Shown piece after piece: positions 43,583 through 56,239 of a stretch of DNA of 64,000 nucleotides. A program made the position numbers and the translations under genes. Where the stretch lies: the NCBI GenBank assembly GCA_016946835.1, contig JACVTC010000034.1:1371001-1435000 (forward strand), in the 5' to 3' direction. This DNA comes from Neocallimastix lanati (nom. inval.) (Eukaryota > Neocallimastigomycota > Neocallimastigomycetes > Neocallimastigales > Neocallimastigaceae). Position 1 is the first letter of the stretch. Each line of letters begins with the position of its first letter. Below the pieces are notes generated by a model, which searched no databases, was not told where the DNA came from, and saw only the letters and a list, made by a program, of their open reading frames with translations.

Positions 43583-43583
<1 letters not shown>

Positions 43584-43584
<1 letters not shown>

Positions 43585-43814
43585 TGGCTCCAGCTAAATC
43601 TAAAAAGAAAAAGGGAAAAGGTAAAAGTAAAGGAAAAAAGGATGAGGAGGAGGAAGAAGTTCTTCTCATTAAATTTTTTGAAATTAAAAAATTAAGAACC
43701 GCGTATCTTCGTCAATGTAAACATTTTATTACCCTTCCCAATGAACAAGTCCTCAAAAAGATTGAACGATATCACAACCTTGAATTTCTCAGTAGTAATG
43801 ATGAATACCTTGAT

Positions 43815-43856
<42 letters not shown>

Positions 43857-44078
43857 AAAAAAAAATTTTTTTTAAAAAAAAAATAATTAAATTAAAAAAA
43901 TTCTTTTTTGAAATAAAATAAATTTTATTATTATTATTTTGTTTTGTTTTGTTTTTGTTTTTTTGTTTTTGATTATTATTATTTTTCTATCATTTGGATT
44001 AAAAAAAAAAGAATATATATATATATACATAAATATATATGAGTTTTTTTTCATTAATTAAGTTAATTTTTTTTTTTA

Positions 44079-44117
<39 letters not shown>

Positions 44118-44727
44118 AGTACTAATTAAATATTATTTTTATTATTAATAATAATGTTTTTGCAATATCATCATCATCAAATCAATATTATTATTATTAA
44201 TTCAATATTTTATTGTCGAACTCAAATTTTAACAAAAAAAAAAAAAAAAACTGTCTAATTATTAATTATTATAATAAATTAATAAATAAATAAAAAAAAT
44301 TAACAGTTAATTATTGATTCCTGTCAAATGAATTGTAATGATATGTATGCCCTATCGACCTCCTTTCAAAACTTTCGTTACCTAAAAACGCTATGTCTAT
44401 GGAATATTCAAATGGATAAAGGTGCTTTCATTGCTATCGTAAGTTTTTCCTTTTTTTTTTTTCTTTATTTGTTATATATTATTTTTCTAATTTTATTTTT
44501 TTTTTCTTCTTCTTCTTCTATATCTTATTCTTCTAATATCTTTATATCATATATATATATATTTTTTTTATCATTATATTCTATATATTAAATTTTTTTA
44601 TTTATTATGAAATATATATTTTTTTCATATTAATTTTTCAAAATAATAATAATCCATCCAACCATCCATCATTAATTTATGAATGATAATAATAATAATA
44701 ATAATAAAATCAAAAAAAAAAAATCAA

Positions 44728-44770
<43 letters not shown>

Positions 44771-44786
44771 TCAAAAAAAAAATCAA

Positions 44787-44823
<37 letters not shown>

Positions 44824-44842
44824 TTAAAAAAAAAAAAAAAAA

Positions 44843-44873
<31 letters not shown>

Positions 44874-46296
44874 TCAAAAAAAAAAAAAAAATTTCTCAAA
44901 ATCCTATTTAGGATAAATTTTTATCACGACATAAATTTTTAGAAGTTTTCCAGTTTCTGTACTGTAATGCCAATGTCGAAAATTCCGTGTATTTGGCGTC
45001 TATTCTCCGAAATACGGAATCCCTTATGGATGTGACGTTTGATCATAATCCGTTGAAAGGAGACGGTATCGTCAATCTCTTCTTGGGAATGAAGGAAAAC
45101 CCCAACTCTAAGGTGAAGAGACTCAGTTTGCGTTACTGTGAGGCCTATGGTGATTTCTGTGAAACGCTCGTTCCCTTACTCGGTGAAAATAAAACTTTAA
45201 CGTATGTTGTTAGAGAAAAAAAAAAATTCAAATTCAAAAAAATAAAAATCATAATAATAATATTTTTTATATTATATATTATATTTAATATTATTTTTTT
45301 TTTTGTTATATACATATATTGATAATATATATTTACATTTTTTTCTTATAAATTATATATATATATAAATATAAATATCCTGACTTTTTTTTTTTTTAAT
45401 TATTATTATTATTATTATTTTATATACATATATTTATATTTATATATACAATCAAAATAAATCTATTTAGTGAATTAGATTTATGTGGTAATTATATAGG
45501 TCAAGATGGTGTTATGTTTATAGCTACCGCTTTGATGAATAATAATATTCTTGAGGTCTTGAACCTCGCTTCCAATAATATCATTGATGAACAGGAACTC
45601 TACGGTAGAACACTCATAGGCTCTCTCTCCTCTAAAAATAATCTTACGACTACCGGAACTGGAGGTCTCGTCTCCTCTAATACCAATAGCAATACCAATA
45701 CCAATATTAATAATAATAGTGGAAATAATGACTCTTCTGGTGATGGTGGTGATAGTGGTGATCTAACATCCTCTCCTAGTGCTGCCACCAATTCCAACAC
45801 TAATAATGCTAGTGTTGAAAATAACAGTAATGTCAGTGGAGACAGAGGTACAGATCTTGATGGTAGTCAACAGACTTCAATGGATAATAATAGTAAGAGT
45901 AAAATAGGAGGATCACATAATGAAATTGTGATAACGGGTGTAGGAGGAGGAGGTGGAGGAGAAGATGAAGAAGACAATGATACTGGACCGGTGACCACCT
46001 CCTCTCTAACCTATTTAGCCGATGCGATATCACGAGAAGAATCAGCGATGACCTATTTAGATCTACGAGGAAATAATATTGGCAATAATGGAGGAGAGAT
46101 TATGCTTCAAGCCTTGAGAACACGAAAAGCGCAACTGACCGCAAAAAAGAATGCCTCACCCGTTCTAATCTGTCAAGTTACCGAACGAATGAGCTATGAT
46201 ATATTTTCTAAGATTTTTGAAATTAATAAATTTATGATAGATCAAGAAAAGAAAAAGAATGGAAAGAAGAAGAAAGGAAAAAAGGAAAAAAAATAG
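43584..46296 (+). CDS. Cytosolic leucine-rich-repeat (RNase-inhibitor type) protein, four exons, 493 aa
   Basis: Exons are 43584-43817, 44307-44438, 44912-45201 and 45471-46296 (234+132+290+826 nt), with GT-AG introns in phases 0, 0 and 2. Residues 1-25 are Lys-rich then acidic (MAPAKSKKKKGKGKSKGKKD). No signal peptide. LRR_RI-type repeats follow from about residue 80: LKTLCLWNIQMDKGA, LMDVTFDHNPLKGDG, VKRLSLRYCEAYGD, LTELDLCGNYIGQDG, LEVLNLASNNI and MTYLDLRGNNIGNNGGE. An Asn/Ser/Gly-rich low-complexity insert (about residues 270-395) splits the last two repeats. The C-terminus is Lys-rich. The overall look resembles axonemal/flagellar LRR proteins of zoosporic organisms, but that is only a guess; the binding partner is unknown. 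Confidence 0.85.
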
Positions 46297-47439
46297 AGTT
46301 ATAATAATAAAATTAGAAAATAAAATAGAAATATATCAAAATAAAATGTAAAAATAGAAAGTAAAAAAAAAAATTTTTTATTAAAAAAAAAAAAGGTACA
46401 TTTTATTAAAAATATTAATTTATAAAATTTCAAATGTATATATATAATATTTAATTTAATTCTATCATTAAAGTATTTTCATTTCATTTACTAATTAATT
46501 TACTTTTTTTTTTTTTTTCATTCATTTAAATATATAAATATATATATAATAAATAATTATATTAATGTTCCTTTTGAAATCATTTTAAATTCAATTTAAA
46601 ATTATAGTAAAATAATGAACCAAACAATAAACAAATGAACAAACAAACAAACAAAACAAAAAAAAAACAAAAAAAAAATACATATATATAAATAAATAAT
46701 ATATATGCTTTTTTTTTTTTTTTTTGTATCCCTTCTTCTATTTTTTATACATTTACATTTATACTATTATTTTTTTATATTTTTTATATCGCTTTCTAAT
46801 TTTTATTTTTATTTTTATTTTTTATTTTTTATTTTTTTATTTTTTTATTTTAATTTCTCTTTTATCTCTTTTTCTTTCTTTATTATTATTATTTTTTTCT
46901 ACTTAAATATATCTTTTCAATCATTAACAAAAAAAAAAAAAAAAAAAAAAAAAAGCATACCAAAAGTTTTTATAAATTAAAAAAAAATTCTGTATTTTTT
47001 TTTTTCTTTTAATTATATAAAAATACTACACATTACCCTCTCATATATATATATATATATATTTTATTGTATTTAATTTTATTTTATTATATTTTATTTA
47101 AATTTTTTAAATTTTAATTTTTTATTTTTGTATTTAATTTAATAAATCAATAAATTCCAATAATACGACTTGATCAATAATCTTTTTATTATTATCTTCT
47201 TTTATTTTCACTTTTTTTTTTTTTTTTCTATTTTATCTTATTACTATTTTTTAATTTATATTTTATTTTATTTTATGTTTAATTTTTTTAAAAGTTTTTT
47301 TTTTTGTCATTACATCCAACAGAATAACAAAAAAAAGTTATAAGAAAAAAAGTTATAATATATTTGTAAATATATATATATATATGTAATTTTTTTTTTT
47401 ATGAAATGATATAGTGAATATATAAAATAAACAGGGAAA
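46297..47439. other. AT-rich intergenic DNA
   Basis: No gene is recognised. Two overlapping T-rich ORFs near 46,705-46,980 encode only Phe/Ile/Leu/Tyr strings and are discounted. Confidence 0.6.
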
Positions 47440-47808
47440 TATTAAAATAAGAAAGTACAGATTGATAAATAAAATGATATTGCTAATAGTAATAATGATA
47501 ATAGCAACAGTAATAATAGTAATACTAATAATAGTAATAGTAATAGTAATAATAGTTATAGTATTATTAGTAATAATATTATTAGTAATGTTAGTAATAG
47601 TATTGAAAATAATGTGTATGTTGATTCTAGTGTGTGTGAAAAAGTGTTTAATTTCCTTCTTGGAGACAGAAGTATTAATAACAGTACAAAGGAATGGAAG
47701 GTTCTATTTAAGTGCCAGATGAAATCAGGTGCTTATTCTGATACTCCATTCTTGGGGGTTACTGAGGCTCTTCTTCCATCGATTATACCTATTGCTATTG
47801 GCCAGCAA
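47440..47808 (+). mobile_element. Older LINE, left part of split ORF2 tail
   Basis: An Asn/Ser-rich stretch (about 47,470-47,600) is followed in the same frame by the ORF2 tail (VCEKVFNFLLGDRSINNSTK, KSGAYSDTPFLGVTEA). It ends in IGQQ, encoded by the target-site duplication. The frame resumes at 49,611 after the inserted LINE. Its 5' boundary is unclear. Confidence 0.85.
47798..47808. repeat. Target-site duplication, left copy (11 bp)
   Basis: TTGGCCAGCAA is identical to 49,611-49,621 and brackets the inserted LINE. Confidence 0.9.
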
Positions 47809-49610
47809 GTTTCTAGATTTCTTTATAATAGTAATCCTACCTTTTATCTTTCAAGTCAAGAGTTACCTAAAACGAATTGCTATACCTACTTAGGTGTTCC
47901 ATTTTCAAATGATTTAGAATTGAAACCGATTATACAGAGAATAAATAATAAAGCTAGAAATGCACTTTATTCCATAAAAGGATTTCTTAAGAATCCTCAT
48001 ATTCCTATCCCTTATAAAAGAATGTTATTTTCAGCTATAGTAATTGGACAAGTTTCATATTATGCACCTCTACTTGGACCTAACAAAGATAGAACGAGAA
48101 GTACACAGACACTAGTTAATTCAGGATTATACTGGATTGAAGGATTTTCTAAAGGGGAATAGCTTTACTTCCCTTTATTGTGTTTTTAAAGAACTTACGT
48201 TCCTTCTCTTTCGGCGAAATGTGCGATTGCTCAGGTAAGGTGTTTTAAAAAATGGAAAAACTCGAAATGTATTATCTCTGATTTACTTAGAGATATATCT
48301 CGTTGTAGACGTCATGCATGGGATAAAGAAAGTGAAAATTTTAGCTGACAAATTAGATAAATTTCCATTAAAAAAAAGCTATTTTAAACTTTTACTGGGA
48401 TAGAGATATGGCAGAAAAATCATTCAAACCTAAGGCTTATAAAAAAAAAATTTTGAGAAAACTAGAGAGTATCTTAAGCTAAATTATAAATATCCTGAAT
48501 TTAGTATTGGCTTCCGATGGGTACTTCGTGCCAGATGTGGATATAAATTCGATGCTCGTGTTGCCAAAGCCGCCAACATGATTGAAGAAGACTGTCCTGA
48601 AAGGTGTCCTTATAGAATAAATGGTAATCCTAGATTGGAACATTGGTTTTCTAAATGCTATCTTTTCTTCCGTGAATTTCGAATGAAATATTTTAAGGAT
48701 ATTGAAATTCTTTATGAAATATTTTATATTATTTCTAAATATTGTCCAATATCTAATAGTACTGTTATCACAGATATGAATAATATAGAATAAAGTTCTG
48801 ATTCTGATAGTAGTAACGAAATATATAATGTTAATAATATTAACAATAGAAATAATATTGTTAATAATAGTAGAAATAGTGATAGTGAATATAGAATTAT
48901 TAATACTAGTAATTGTGAAAATTATAATATCGTTACTTCTAATTTAGTGAATAATTCAATTGGTGAAAATCGTGGTAATTTAAGTAATTTTCAGAATAAT
49001 GAGTATGTAAATATATATGTGACGTGGTGCCGATTATATTACTTTCTTCTTGGTGGAAGGGATGCATATATAATAGATTTAAATTATAAAAAGGAATGGA
49101 ATATTTTGTTTAATAACCAAATCATTTCTGGAGATTATTCAAAAACGCCATTCTTGGTGCGATCTGTGGCTCTCTTTACAGAAATTATGCCTTGTGCTAG
49201 TACTCGGCAAGGGTTATTATTTCAAAAGTATAAGCGCAAACTAACCAGGTGCGTCAACGCTGAAATACAGTAAGATAGGCTGTCAGGGCCAATGCCTCTG
49301 AAGGAAAAGACCATAATTTCTTTCAGATAGATAATTCAAACCCTAATCCATAAGGAGGTGAGGTTCGTTGCCTATGAACTTTTTTCTGAATTTATTTATA
49401 CACTTATTTTTGATTATTACTTTTTATTTCACGTTACTATTTCTTTATTATTATGTTCATATTGGACAAATAATATTTATTTATTTTTTTAATTCTGAGT
49501 TTTTTTATTTTTTATTAAAATTAAAAGTATTCATGTATTTTATATAAGAATAAATAAATAAAAATTAAAGTTCGCAATAATTGCGGCTATAAAAAAAAAA
49601 AAAAAAAAAA
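47809..49610 (+). mobile_element. Younger 5'-truncated LINE inserted in the older LINE
   Basis: It begins inside the RT C-terminal region (YTYLGVPFSNDLELKPI, YYAPLLGPNKDR) and continues through a Cys/His knuckle (ERCPYR, then RLEHWFSKC near 48,600-48,660). An Asn/Ser-rich linker (about 48,785-48,990) is followed by the tail (FLLGGRDAYIID, SGDYSKTPFLVRSVALF) and a 3' UTR sharing GAGGTTCGTTGCCT with 40,149 onward. It ends TTGCGGCTAT plus 20 A. Frame interruptions occur around 48,160-48,570. Truncation, A-tail and target-site duplication are classic target-primed reverse transcription marks. Confidence 0.9.
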
Positions 49611-49971
49611 TTGGCCAGCAATGGTCTTTGTTCAATTTGTTCAATAGGTTCAAATCAAATCGTATCACTACTATCAAGAGCGTCAATGCTGAAGAAACAG
49701 TAAGACAGGCCAGCAGAGAAGGGCTAGTGCAATCAATGAAGATCATAATTTTGTATCTTAAAATTATGATTAACATTGTGAAGTCAAAATTATTATACTA
49801 CAGTATAATAATGCCCTTGCGAAGTCTTATAGATATTAATTAAATGAAACTAGAATATTTTATACCATTATTTTATTTTATTTTATTTTATTTTATTTTA
49901 TTTTATTTTGTGTTTTTTTTTTTTTTTTTTTTTTTTTTGTTTATTTTTTTATCTTTTACAAATTTGCTGCA

Positions 49972-50011
<40 letters not shown>
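49611..50011 (+). mobile_element. Older LINE, right part: end of ORF2, 3' UTR and poly(A)
   Basis: After the duplicated site the frame continues GQQWSLFNLFNRFKSN, then RITTIKSVNAEETVRQASRE, homologous to the tail of the inserted copy. The 3' UTR includes a (TTTTA)n tract (49,871-49,910), and the end is TTTGCTGCAGTT followed by 37 A (49,975-50,011). This end is related to the TTGCGGCTAT and TTGTGGCTGT ends of the other two copies. Confidence 0.85.
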
Positions 50012-50017
<6 letters not shown>

Positions 50018-50318
50018 AAATAAACAAATAAATAAATAATAAACATTTATTCTTTAAAAATTATTTATATATAATATATATTATAAAATATATTTTATTC
50101 CAGTAGCATAATATATATATATATAGTATGGAGAAAGAAGAATAAACATATATATATATAGATTTTATTTAAAAGTTTTATTATTTATTATTTTTTTATA
50201 TTTTATGTTTTTTACATTTTTATTTTAACAATGTTTGAAATTTCAATACTCATCTATTTAAAATAAAATAATAATAATAATAAGTAAATTTAAAAATTTA
50301 ATGAGTTGAACATTAATC

Positions 50319-50359
<41 letters not shown>

Positions 50360-50520
50360 TCTGTGTTAATATCTATGGTAAAATTTTTATATACATATAA
50401 AAATAAAAAAGTAAATTATTTTTATAATATTAATATGAAGGTCTAAATTGTTTAAATTGTCATTATTGTTGTAAAAAATAAATAAATAAATAAATAGATA
50501 TAAAAAAATAAAATAAAATA
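50012..50520. other. AT-rich intergenic DNA
   Basis: TA repeats near 50,330-50,350 and homopolymers; no gene is recognised. Confidence 0.6.
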
Positions 50521-50581
50521 AAGAATTAATTATACAAATCTATTTGAAAACTAATTTAATTATTTATAATTAAATAGTTTT
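50521..50581. repeat. Direct repeat downstream of the alkyltransferase gene, copy 1
   Basis: It shares AAGAATTAATTATACAAATC and the following TATTTGAAAACTA with 50,751-50,802, about 230 bp away. A local duplication on the 3' side of the minus-strand gene. Confidence 0.85.
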
Positions 50582-50750
50582 TATTTTAATTTCTTTTTTT
50601 TTTTCTTTTTTTTTTTTTTTAATTTACTTTTTCACATCAGATTCAATTTTATTATTACTTTGTGCTTTTTTTCTTTTTTTTTTTTTTAAATTTTTTTTTG
50701 CCTTTACTTTTATTCTTGAGAAAAAAAAAAGAAAAAAAAATAAAAAAATT

Positions 50751-50802
50751 AAGAATTAATTATACAAATCTATTTGAAAACTATTTATTTATAAATAAAT
50801 AG
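50751..50802. repeat. Direct repeat downstream of the alkyltransferase gene, copy 2
   Basis: Partner of 50,521-50,581. It ends some 28 bp from the stop codon of the alkyltransferase ORF, with only a T run between. Confidence 0.85.
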
Positions 50803-50829
50803 TTTTTTTTTTTTTTTTTTTTTTTTACT

Positions 50830-51596
50830 TTATCTCTTTATCCTTCTTCTTTTTGCTTTATTGTCCTCCTTTTCTATTTTATCTTCCTTTTCTTTCTTCA
50901 CTTTATCTTCTTTTTTTACTTTATTATCCTCCTTCTCTATTTTATCTTCCTTTTCTTTCTTCACTTTATCTTCTTTTTTTACTTTATTATCCTCTTTTTC
51001 TATTTTATCTTCCTTTTCTTTTTTCACTTTATCTTCTTTTTTTACTTTATTATCCTCTTCCTTATTTTTTAATTCGTCTTCTTTTTCTTCCTTTATACTC
51101 GTATCGGACTTTGACTTTAAAGGAACGGGGAGAGGGACCTCCTTATATTTTTTTTCTATTTCCAACAATTTTTTTTTCATAGGTATTCCACCACCATATC
51201 CGGTCAGTTGACCATGGCTACCGACGACTCGATGACACGGAACAATTAACCATATAGGATTTTTACCACAGGCGGCCCCAACCGCTCTTACCGCCTTTGC
51301 ATTATGAATTTTTTGAGCCACTTCAGCGTAGGTCAACACTTCCCCATACGGTATTGTTTCTAACACTTTCCAAACTTTTTTTTGAAAAGCCGTTCCTTCC
51401 AAAAATTCATAGTGAATAGAAAATTGTTTACGTTCTCCTCTCAAGTACTCCTCTATTTCTTGAAGTACTTTTTCTGTAAATTTATTTTTTTGATTATGAG
51501 TCACAGTGGTCTTATCCACCACGCTTAAACGAACGACCTTCTCATCTTTATATTTTATTTTTAAAGTTCCTAAACCAAATTGGTAAAATGCTTCAT

Positions 51597-51600
<4 letters not shown>
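50830..51600 (-). CDS. Methylated-DNA--protein-cysteine methyltransferase (O6-alkylguanine-DNA alkyltransferase) with Lys/Glu repeat tail, 256 aa
   Basis: Suicide repair enzyme that takes the alkyl group from O6-alkylguanine onto its own Cys. The family core covers residues 1-155, close to the usual length of bacterial Ogt. The active site is IVPCHRVVG with Cys122; VRAVGAACGKNP holds the helix-turn-helix Arg105 finger and Asn114; LTYAEVA supplies Tyr91; TGYGGGIPMKKKLLEIE is the usual end of the fold. Everything expected for activity is present. From residue 166 the protein continues in a highly charged tail, with a 21-residue Lys/Glu/Asp unit repeated about three times (about 183-249, DNA 50,854-51,054). 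No introns. The final unit looks shifted in frame, giving an RRRIKR end. A run of A precedes the ATG. The bacterial-type core hints at horizontal gain; the tail may aid nuclear import or DNA contact (inference). Confidence 0.95.
50854..51054 (-). repeat. 63-bp in-frame repeats in the alkyltransferase tail
   Basis: About three near-identical 63-bp units encode DNKVKKEDKVKKEKEDKIEK-type residues. Identity between units is very high by eye, pointing to recent expansion. Confidence 0.9.
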
Positions 51601-51628
<28 letters not shown>

Positions 51629-53815
51629 TAATTTGGGTTTCAATCTTTATATATAAATAATATATTTTTTTCTTTAATTTTATATAAACATTTCTTTAAT
51701 TTTTTTTTAATCTTTTTTTTATTTATTTTATCGCTATTAGTTACTTATATATATTTTTATTAAAGCATAATAAATTATTCATTAAAGGTATATATCATAA
51801 TTAACAATATTGTTAGAAAAAAAAAAATATAATTTTAATAAATAACTACTTTTATTATAATATAAATGAATGAATGAATAAATGACTAAATAAATAAATA
51901 ATAATAATAATAAATAAATAATAATAATAACAATAAATAATTATTATTATTAATTTTTTTTTACTCAATAAATTTTTTTTTACATTTAATTATTAATAAT
52001 ATGTATTAATTTATGTAAATTATAGATTAATTCATGTGAAGTACATATGATTAATAGATGAAAATTTTTCTCTTTTTTGATATAAAAAAATTATTTGAAG
52101 CATTTTAATTGAATGTGACTGATTCAATTATTTTAATTTAATATATTATAATATATTTTAATTTATTAAATTAATCAACACATATTTAGTGTATAATATA
52201 TTGTAAAATAAAATAAAATAAATATATTTATATTAACAATCTATAATAGATAAAACAGTGATATAAATAAAAATTAATATAATCATAATTAATAAACTCA
52301 TTATTTATTTGTTTAATATTTATCTATTTCATCCATTCAATATTTTATCTATCTTTATTTTTATCTATATAATATTCATTTATTCATTTAATAATTAATA
52401 TATTTTTATTTATATAATATTCATTCATTCATTCATTTAATAATTAATATTTCTTTATCTATATAATACTTATTCATTTATTTATTAAACATTAAATGTA
52501 TATTGTTTAATGAAAGGTAAATAATAATAATAATAATAAAAATAATTAAATAAATAATAATAATAATAATAAATGTTGAATAATTAAATAAATAATAATA
52601 ATAATAATATAATAATTAAATAATTAAATAATTATAATTAAATAATAGAAATAATAATAATTGCATTGAAGAAATAATCATTAAATCCAAAATAATAGTT
52701 ATTAGGTGATGGTAATAACAGATGAATGATAATAGGACAGGAAGATATGAGATGGTTATTACTATTTATTATTATTTTTAATTATTGTAATAATTAAGAG
52801 TATTAATATTTAATAGAATTCATTATTTTTATCTATTTTATTTAATACTACCTACCCAATGATTATATATATTATCAATCTATAGTTATAAAATAGTATA
52901 CCTCAGTTATATATGATAAGCGTATTATCTTTTTTGGGGAAAAGAAGAGAAAACCAGCCTAAAAAGAAGAAGAAAAAGAAGAAAAAGAAGAAAATCAATT
53001 ATTATTCCTTTTTTTTTTTTTAGTTTTTTTCCCTTTTTTTTTAAAAAAAATTTTTAAAATTAAAATTTATTTAATCTATTTATTTAATTATAATAGAATA
53101 TTTATTTATATAATATTTATTTATATAATATTTATTTATATAATATTTATTTATATAATATTTATTTATTCATTTATTTATTCATTTATTTATTAACAAT
53201 GGATTTTTTATTATTCCATAATTTCATTTCATTATAAAATAAAGTTTTTTAATATTTTTTTTGAATGTGACAAGAAAAAATTTTTTATTTAATTTTAAAC
53301 AGTTACCATTTAATATAAATAAATAATATATGGAAATGAATTAATTACAATATATATAAAATAAAATTGAATCAATCAAAAATAGATTTCATTTGATAAA
53401 GTAAATGAATAAATAAATAGTAGATAAATAAATATAAACATTTATGTTAAATAATTAAATGAATGAATAATATATAAATAAATAATAAAATTTTAAATAA
53501 ATTTAAAATTTTAAAAAATAAAAAAAAATAAAAAAATAAAAATTAAATTAAATAAAATTAAATTCTCAAATTTAAAAGAATTTTTTTTTTTTTCCTTTTT
53601 GAAATTTAACACTTTTTTTTTTTTTTATTTTCTTTTTTATTATTTAAAAGAAATACAAAAAAAATATAAATTCAAAATAATATAAATATATATAAATATA
53701 AATATATATTTTAAATAACAACAAAAGAAAGAAAGAAAGAAAAAAAAAAGGAAAAAATAGATTTCAAAGCAATATATAATTTATTTTTATTTTTAAATAA
53801 AGTAAATTCTAATTT

Positions 53816-53847
<32 letters not shown>

Positions 53848-54352
53848 GAAAGATGAAATAATATATTTAATTCAGTTAAAACAATATGATAATATGTTTT
53901 ATTAAATAGACAAATAGACAATTTTTTTTATATTTCTACCATATAAAATAAGAAAATAAAATAAAAAAAAATTATTATTATAGACATTAAATAATTCCAT
54001 TCAATAAAACAATTAATTATTGTATATAGTAATTACAATTTGTATTATTAACAAAAATTTTTAAAATTTTCATTTAATAGGTAAATTATATATATATATA
54101 TGAATTTTTTTATAATATTATAAAGCTTATTAAAAACAATATATATAAAAAGTTATTTTGATAAAAAAAAATAAATGAAAATTTGAAATGTCATTTTAAA
54201 ATTCAATTTCTTAATTTTACAATTATCTACATATAACTAACCATTTAATCATACTATTTTATATTATTCTATTTTATTTTGTATTATATATTTTTATTAT
54301 TATTATTATAATATTATTTAAGTTTTAAGAAAAGAGGAAAAAAAAAAAAAAA
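51601..54352. other. AT-rich intergenic DNA between divergent genes
   Basis: This lies between the minus-strand alkyltransferase and the plus-strand LRR membrane gene, so it must contain both promoters, but none can be named. It holds short tandem repeats (a module of about 55 bp with TAATAATTAATAT at 52,370-52,490; a 16-bp TATA/ATTT repeat at 53,098-53,165), AAGAAG runs near 52,960 and homopolymers. Confidence 0.6.
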
Positions 54353-54644
54353 ATGAAGGTTTCAACTCTATTTTTATTCATCATTCTTGTTGTCACCGAC
54401 TTCTCCTTTTCCTTAGCCGGAACTACCTCGAAAAAAGCCAGTAGTAATAGCACCAAAACAACGACAACTACGACTTCCACTAAATTGAATGGTGCTACCA
54501 GTAGTTCAGATTGTAGTATTTTAAAGGAAGTCTTTCGTGGGGTTAATTCGACCTATTCATGGTATACCGATATTATGAATTGCTGTAAAAATAAGGCCGA
54601 ATTTCTTTGTACTGGTAATAAAGTGGAAGCAATGTAAGAATGAA

Positions 54645-54720
<76 letters not shown>

Positions 54721-54939
54721 CTTTTATATCTTTTTATTTCATCTTATTATCTATTGTATATGTTTTTTTTTTATTAATATAAAATGTTTATATATATACG
54801 ATATAGTAAATTAAATTCGGTGAAACTTAATATTACACTTTCAGAAAAAATTGGTGAATTATCTAATCTTAAACAACTGTAAAAATAAAAAGAAAATTTT
54901 TTTATTTTTTATATATTTATTAAAAAATTATATATATAT

Positions 54940-54970
<31 letters not shown>

Positions 54971-55515
54971 TTTAAATATTATATTAATAATTTTTATTTT
55001 TTATTTTCATTTTCTTATATTTTTATTTTTATTTTTATTGCCATTATAATTTATCTATTTTATTTATTTTTATTAGTTCATTAGCAAATACTGGATTAAT
55101 TGGTACCCTTCCAAAAGGTTTATTTAAAAATGCAAATTTAGAAACTTTGTAAGTTTAAATACTCTTTTTTATTATATTAAACAAGCTTTTATATATATAT
55201 ATATAAGAAATATAATAACATCAATATATTAATTAAACCATTTTATTATTATATATGTATATACTTAATATAACTTAAATATATATAAAAAAAATATATA
55301 TATATATATAAAATATATTATTAAAACAAAAACAAATTAAAATTAGAGAGTTAAATGACAATAAATTAAATGGAACACTCGTAAATGAGTTTGGTAATTT
55401 AAAAAAATTGAAAAGTCTTAATTTAAACAATAATCAACTCAGTGGAACCGTTCCAGAAACCTTATTTAATATTGAAACCTTAGAAAATCTGTAAGTTGTA
55501 TATAAATATATATTA

Positions 55516-55552
<37 letters not shown>

Positions 55553-56207
55553 TATTTATTAATTAAAACTATATATAAATATATTTTTTCTATATTTTTC
55601 TATATATTCTTCTTTTCTATAAATATATAAATTTATATATTATATTACGTATTATTATTATTCTTTTTTTTTTTTATTTAATATATATTCAACTTTTATC
55701 AACTTTTTTATCATTCATCATTCATCATTTAAATTACTGAAATTAAATTTCTTTTTTTTTTTTTTTTTTTTTACTTTCTTTCTTTATTTCTTATCTAACT
55801 TAAAAAAAAAAAAAAAAAGTCAATTAGCCAATAATATATTAGATGGAAAAATTCCTGAAAAGAAAAAAAATTTAAAGAGTTGTCGATTCACTGGAACGTC
55901 CTTATGTACGGAGACGAAGCTTAGCTGTGACAAGACATTAAAAATTTGTGAGGGTGATGGTGATGGTAACGGAAACAGTAAAAAAATGCTCAGTACTCCA
56001 GTGCTCATTGGTATTATCATAGGTGCCGTAGTTCTCATCGGTATTTTCTTTTTCTTAATTTGTTGTTGCTGTTGTGGCTGCTGTGGTCATAATAAAAATT
56101 CCAAAAATAAAAATAAAGAGAAGACGAGAATGACGGCTGCTAGTGAAACGACATTAATCACAAAAAATAGGTTAAGTAGTTTAAGTAGTTCATCCAATGG
56201 TAAGAAT

Positions 56208-56239
<32 letters not shown>

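Noticed and set aside
46705-46980. Two overlapping membrane-protein-like ORFs
   Set aside because: Low-complexity T-rich DNA; two frames are open at once and both give Phe/Ile/Leu strings.
50623-50680. Possible extra 3' exon of the alkyltransferase (minus strand AQSNNKIESDVKK and stop)
   Set aside because: The annotated frame already stops at 50,830 and no donor joins this segment in frame; it lies between the two direct repeats and may be old duplicated 3' sequence.
50854-51211. Plus-strand ORFs of Leu/Ser/Phe repeats opposite the alkyltransferase tail
   Set aside because: Antisense shadows of the Lys/Glu repeat region of the minus-strand gene.
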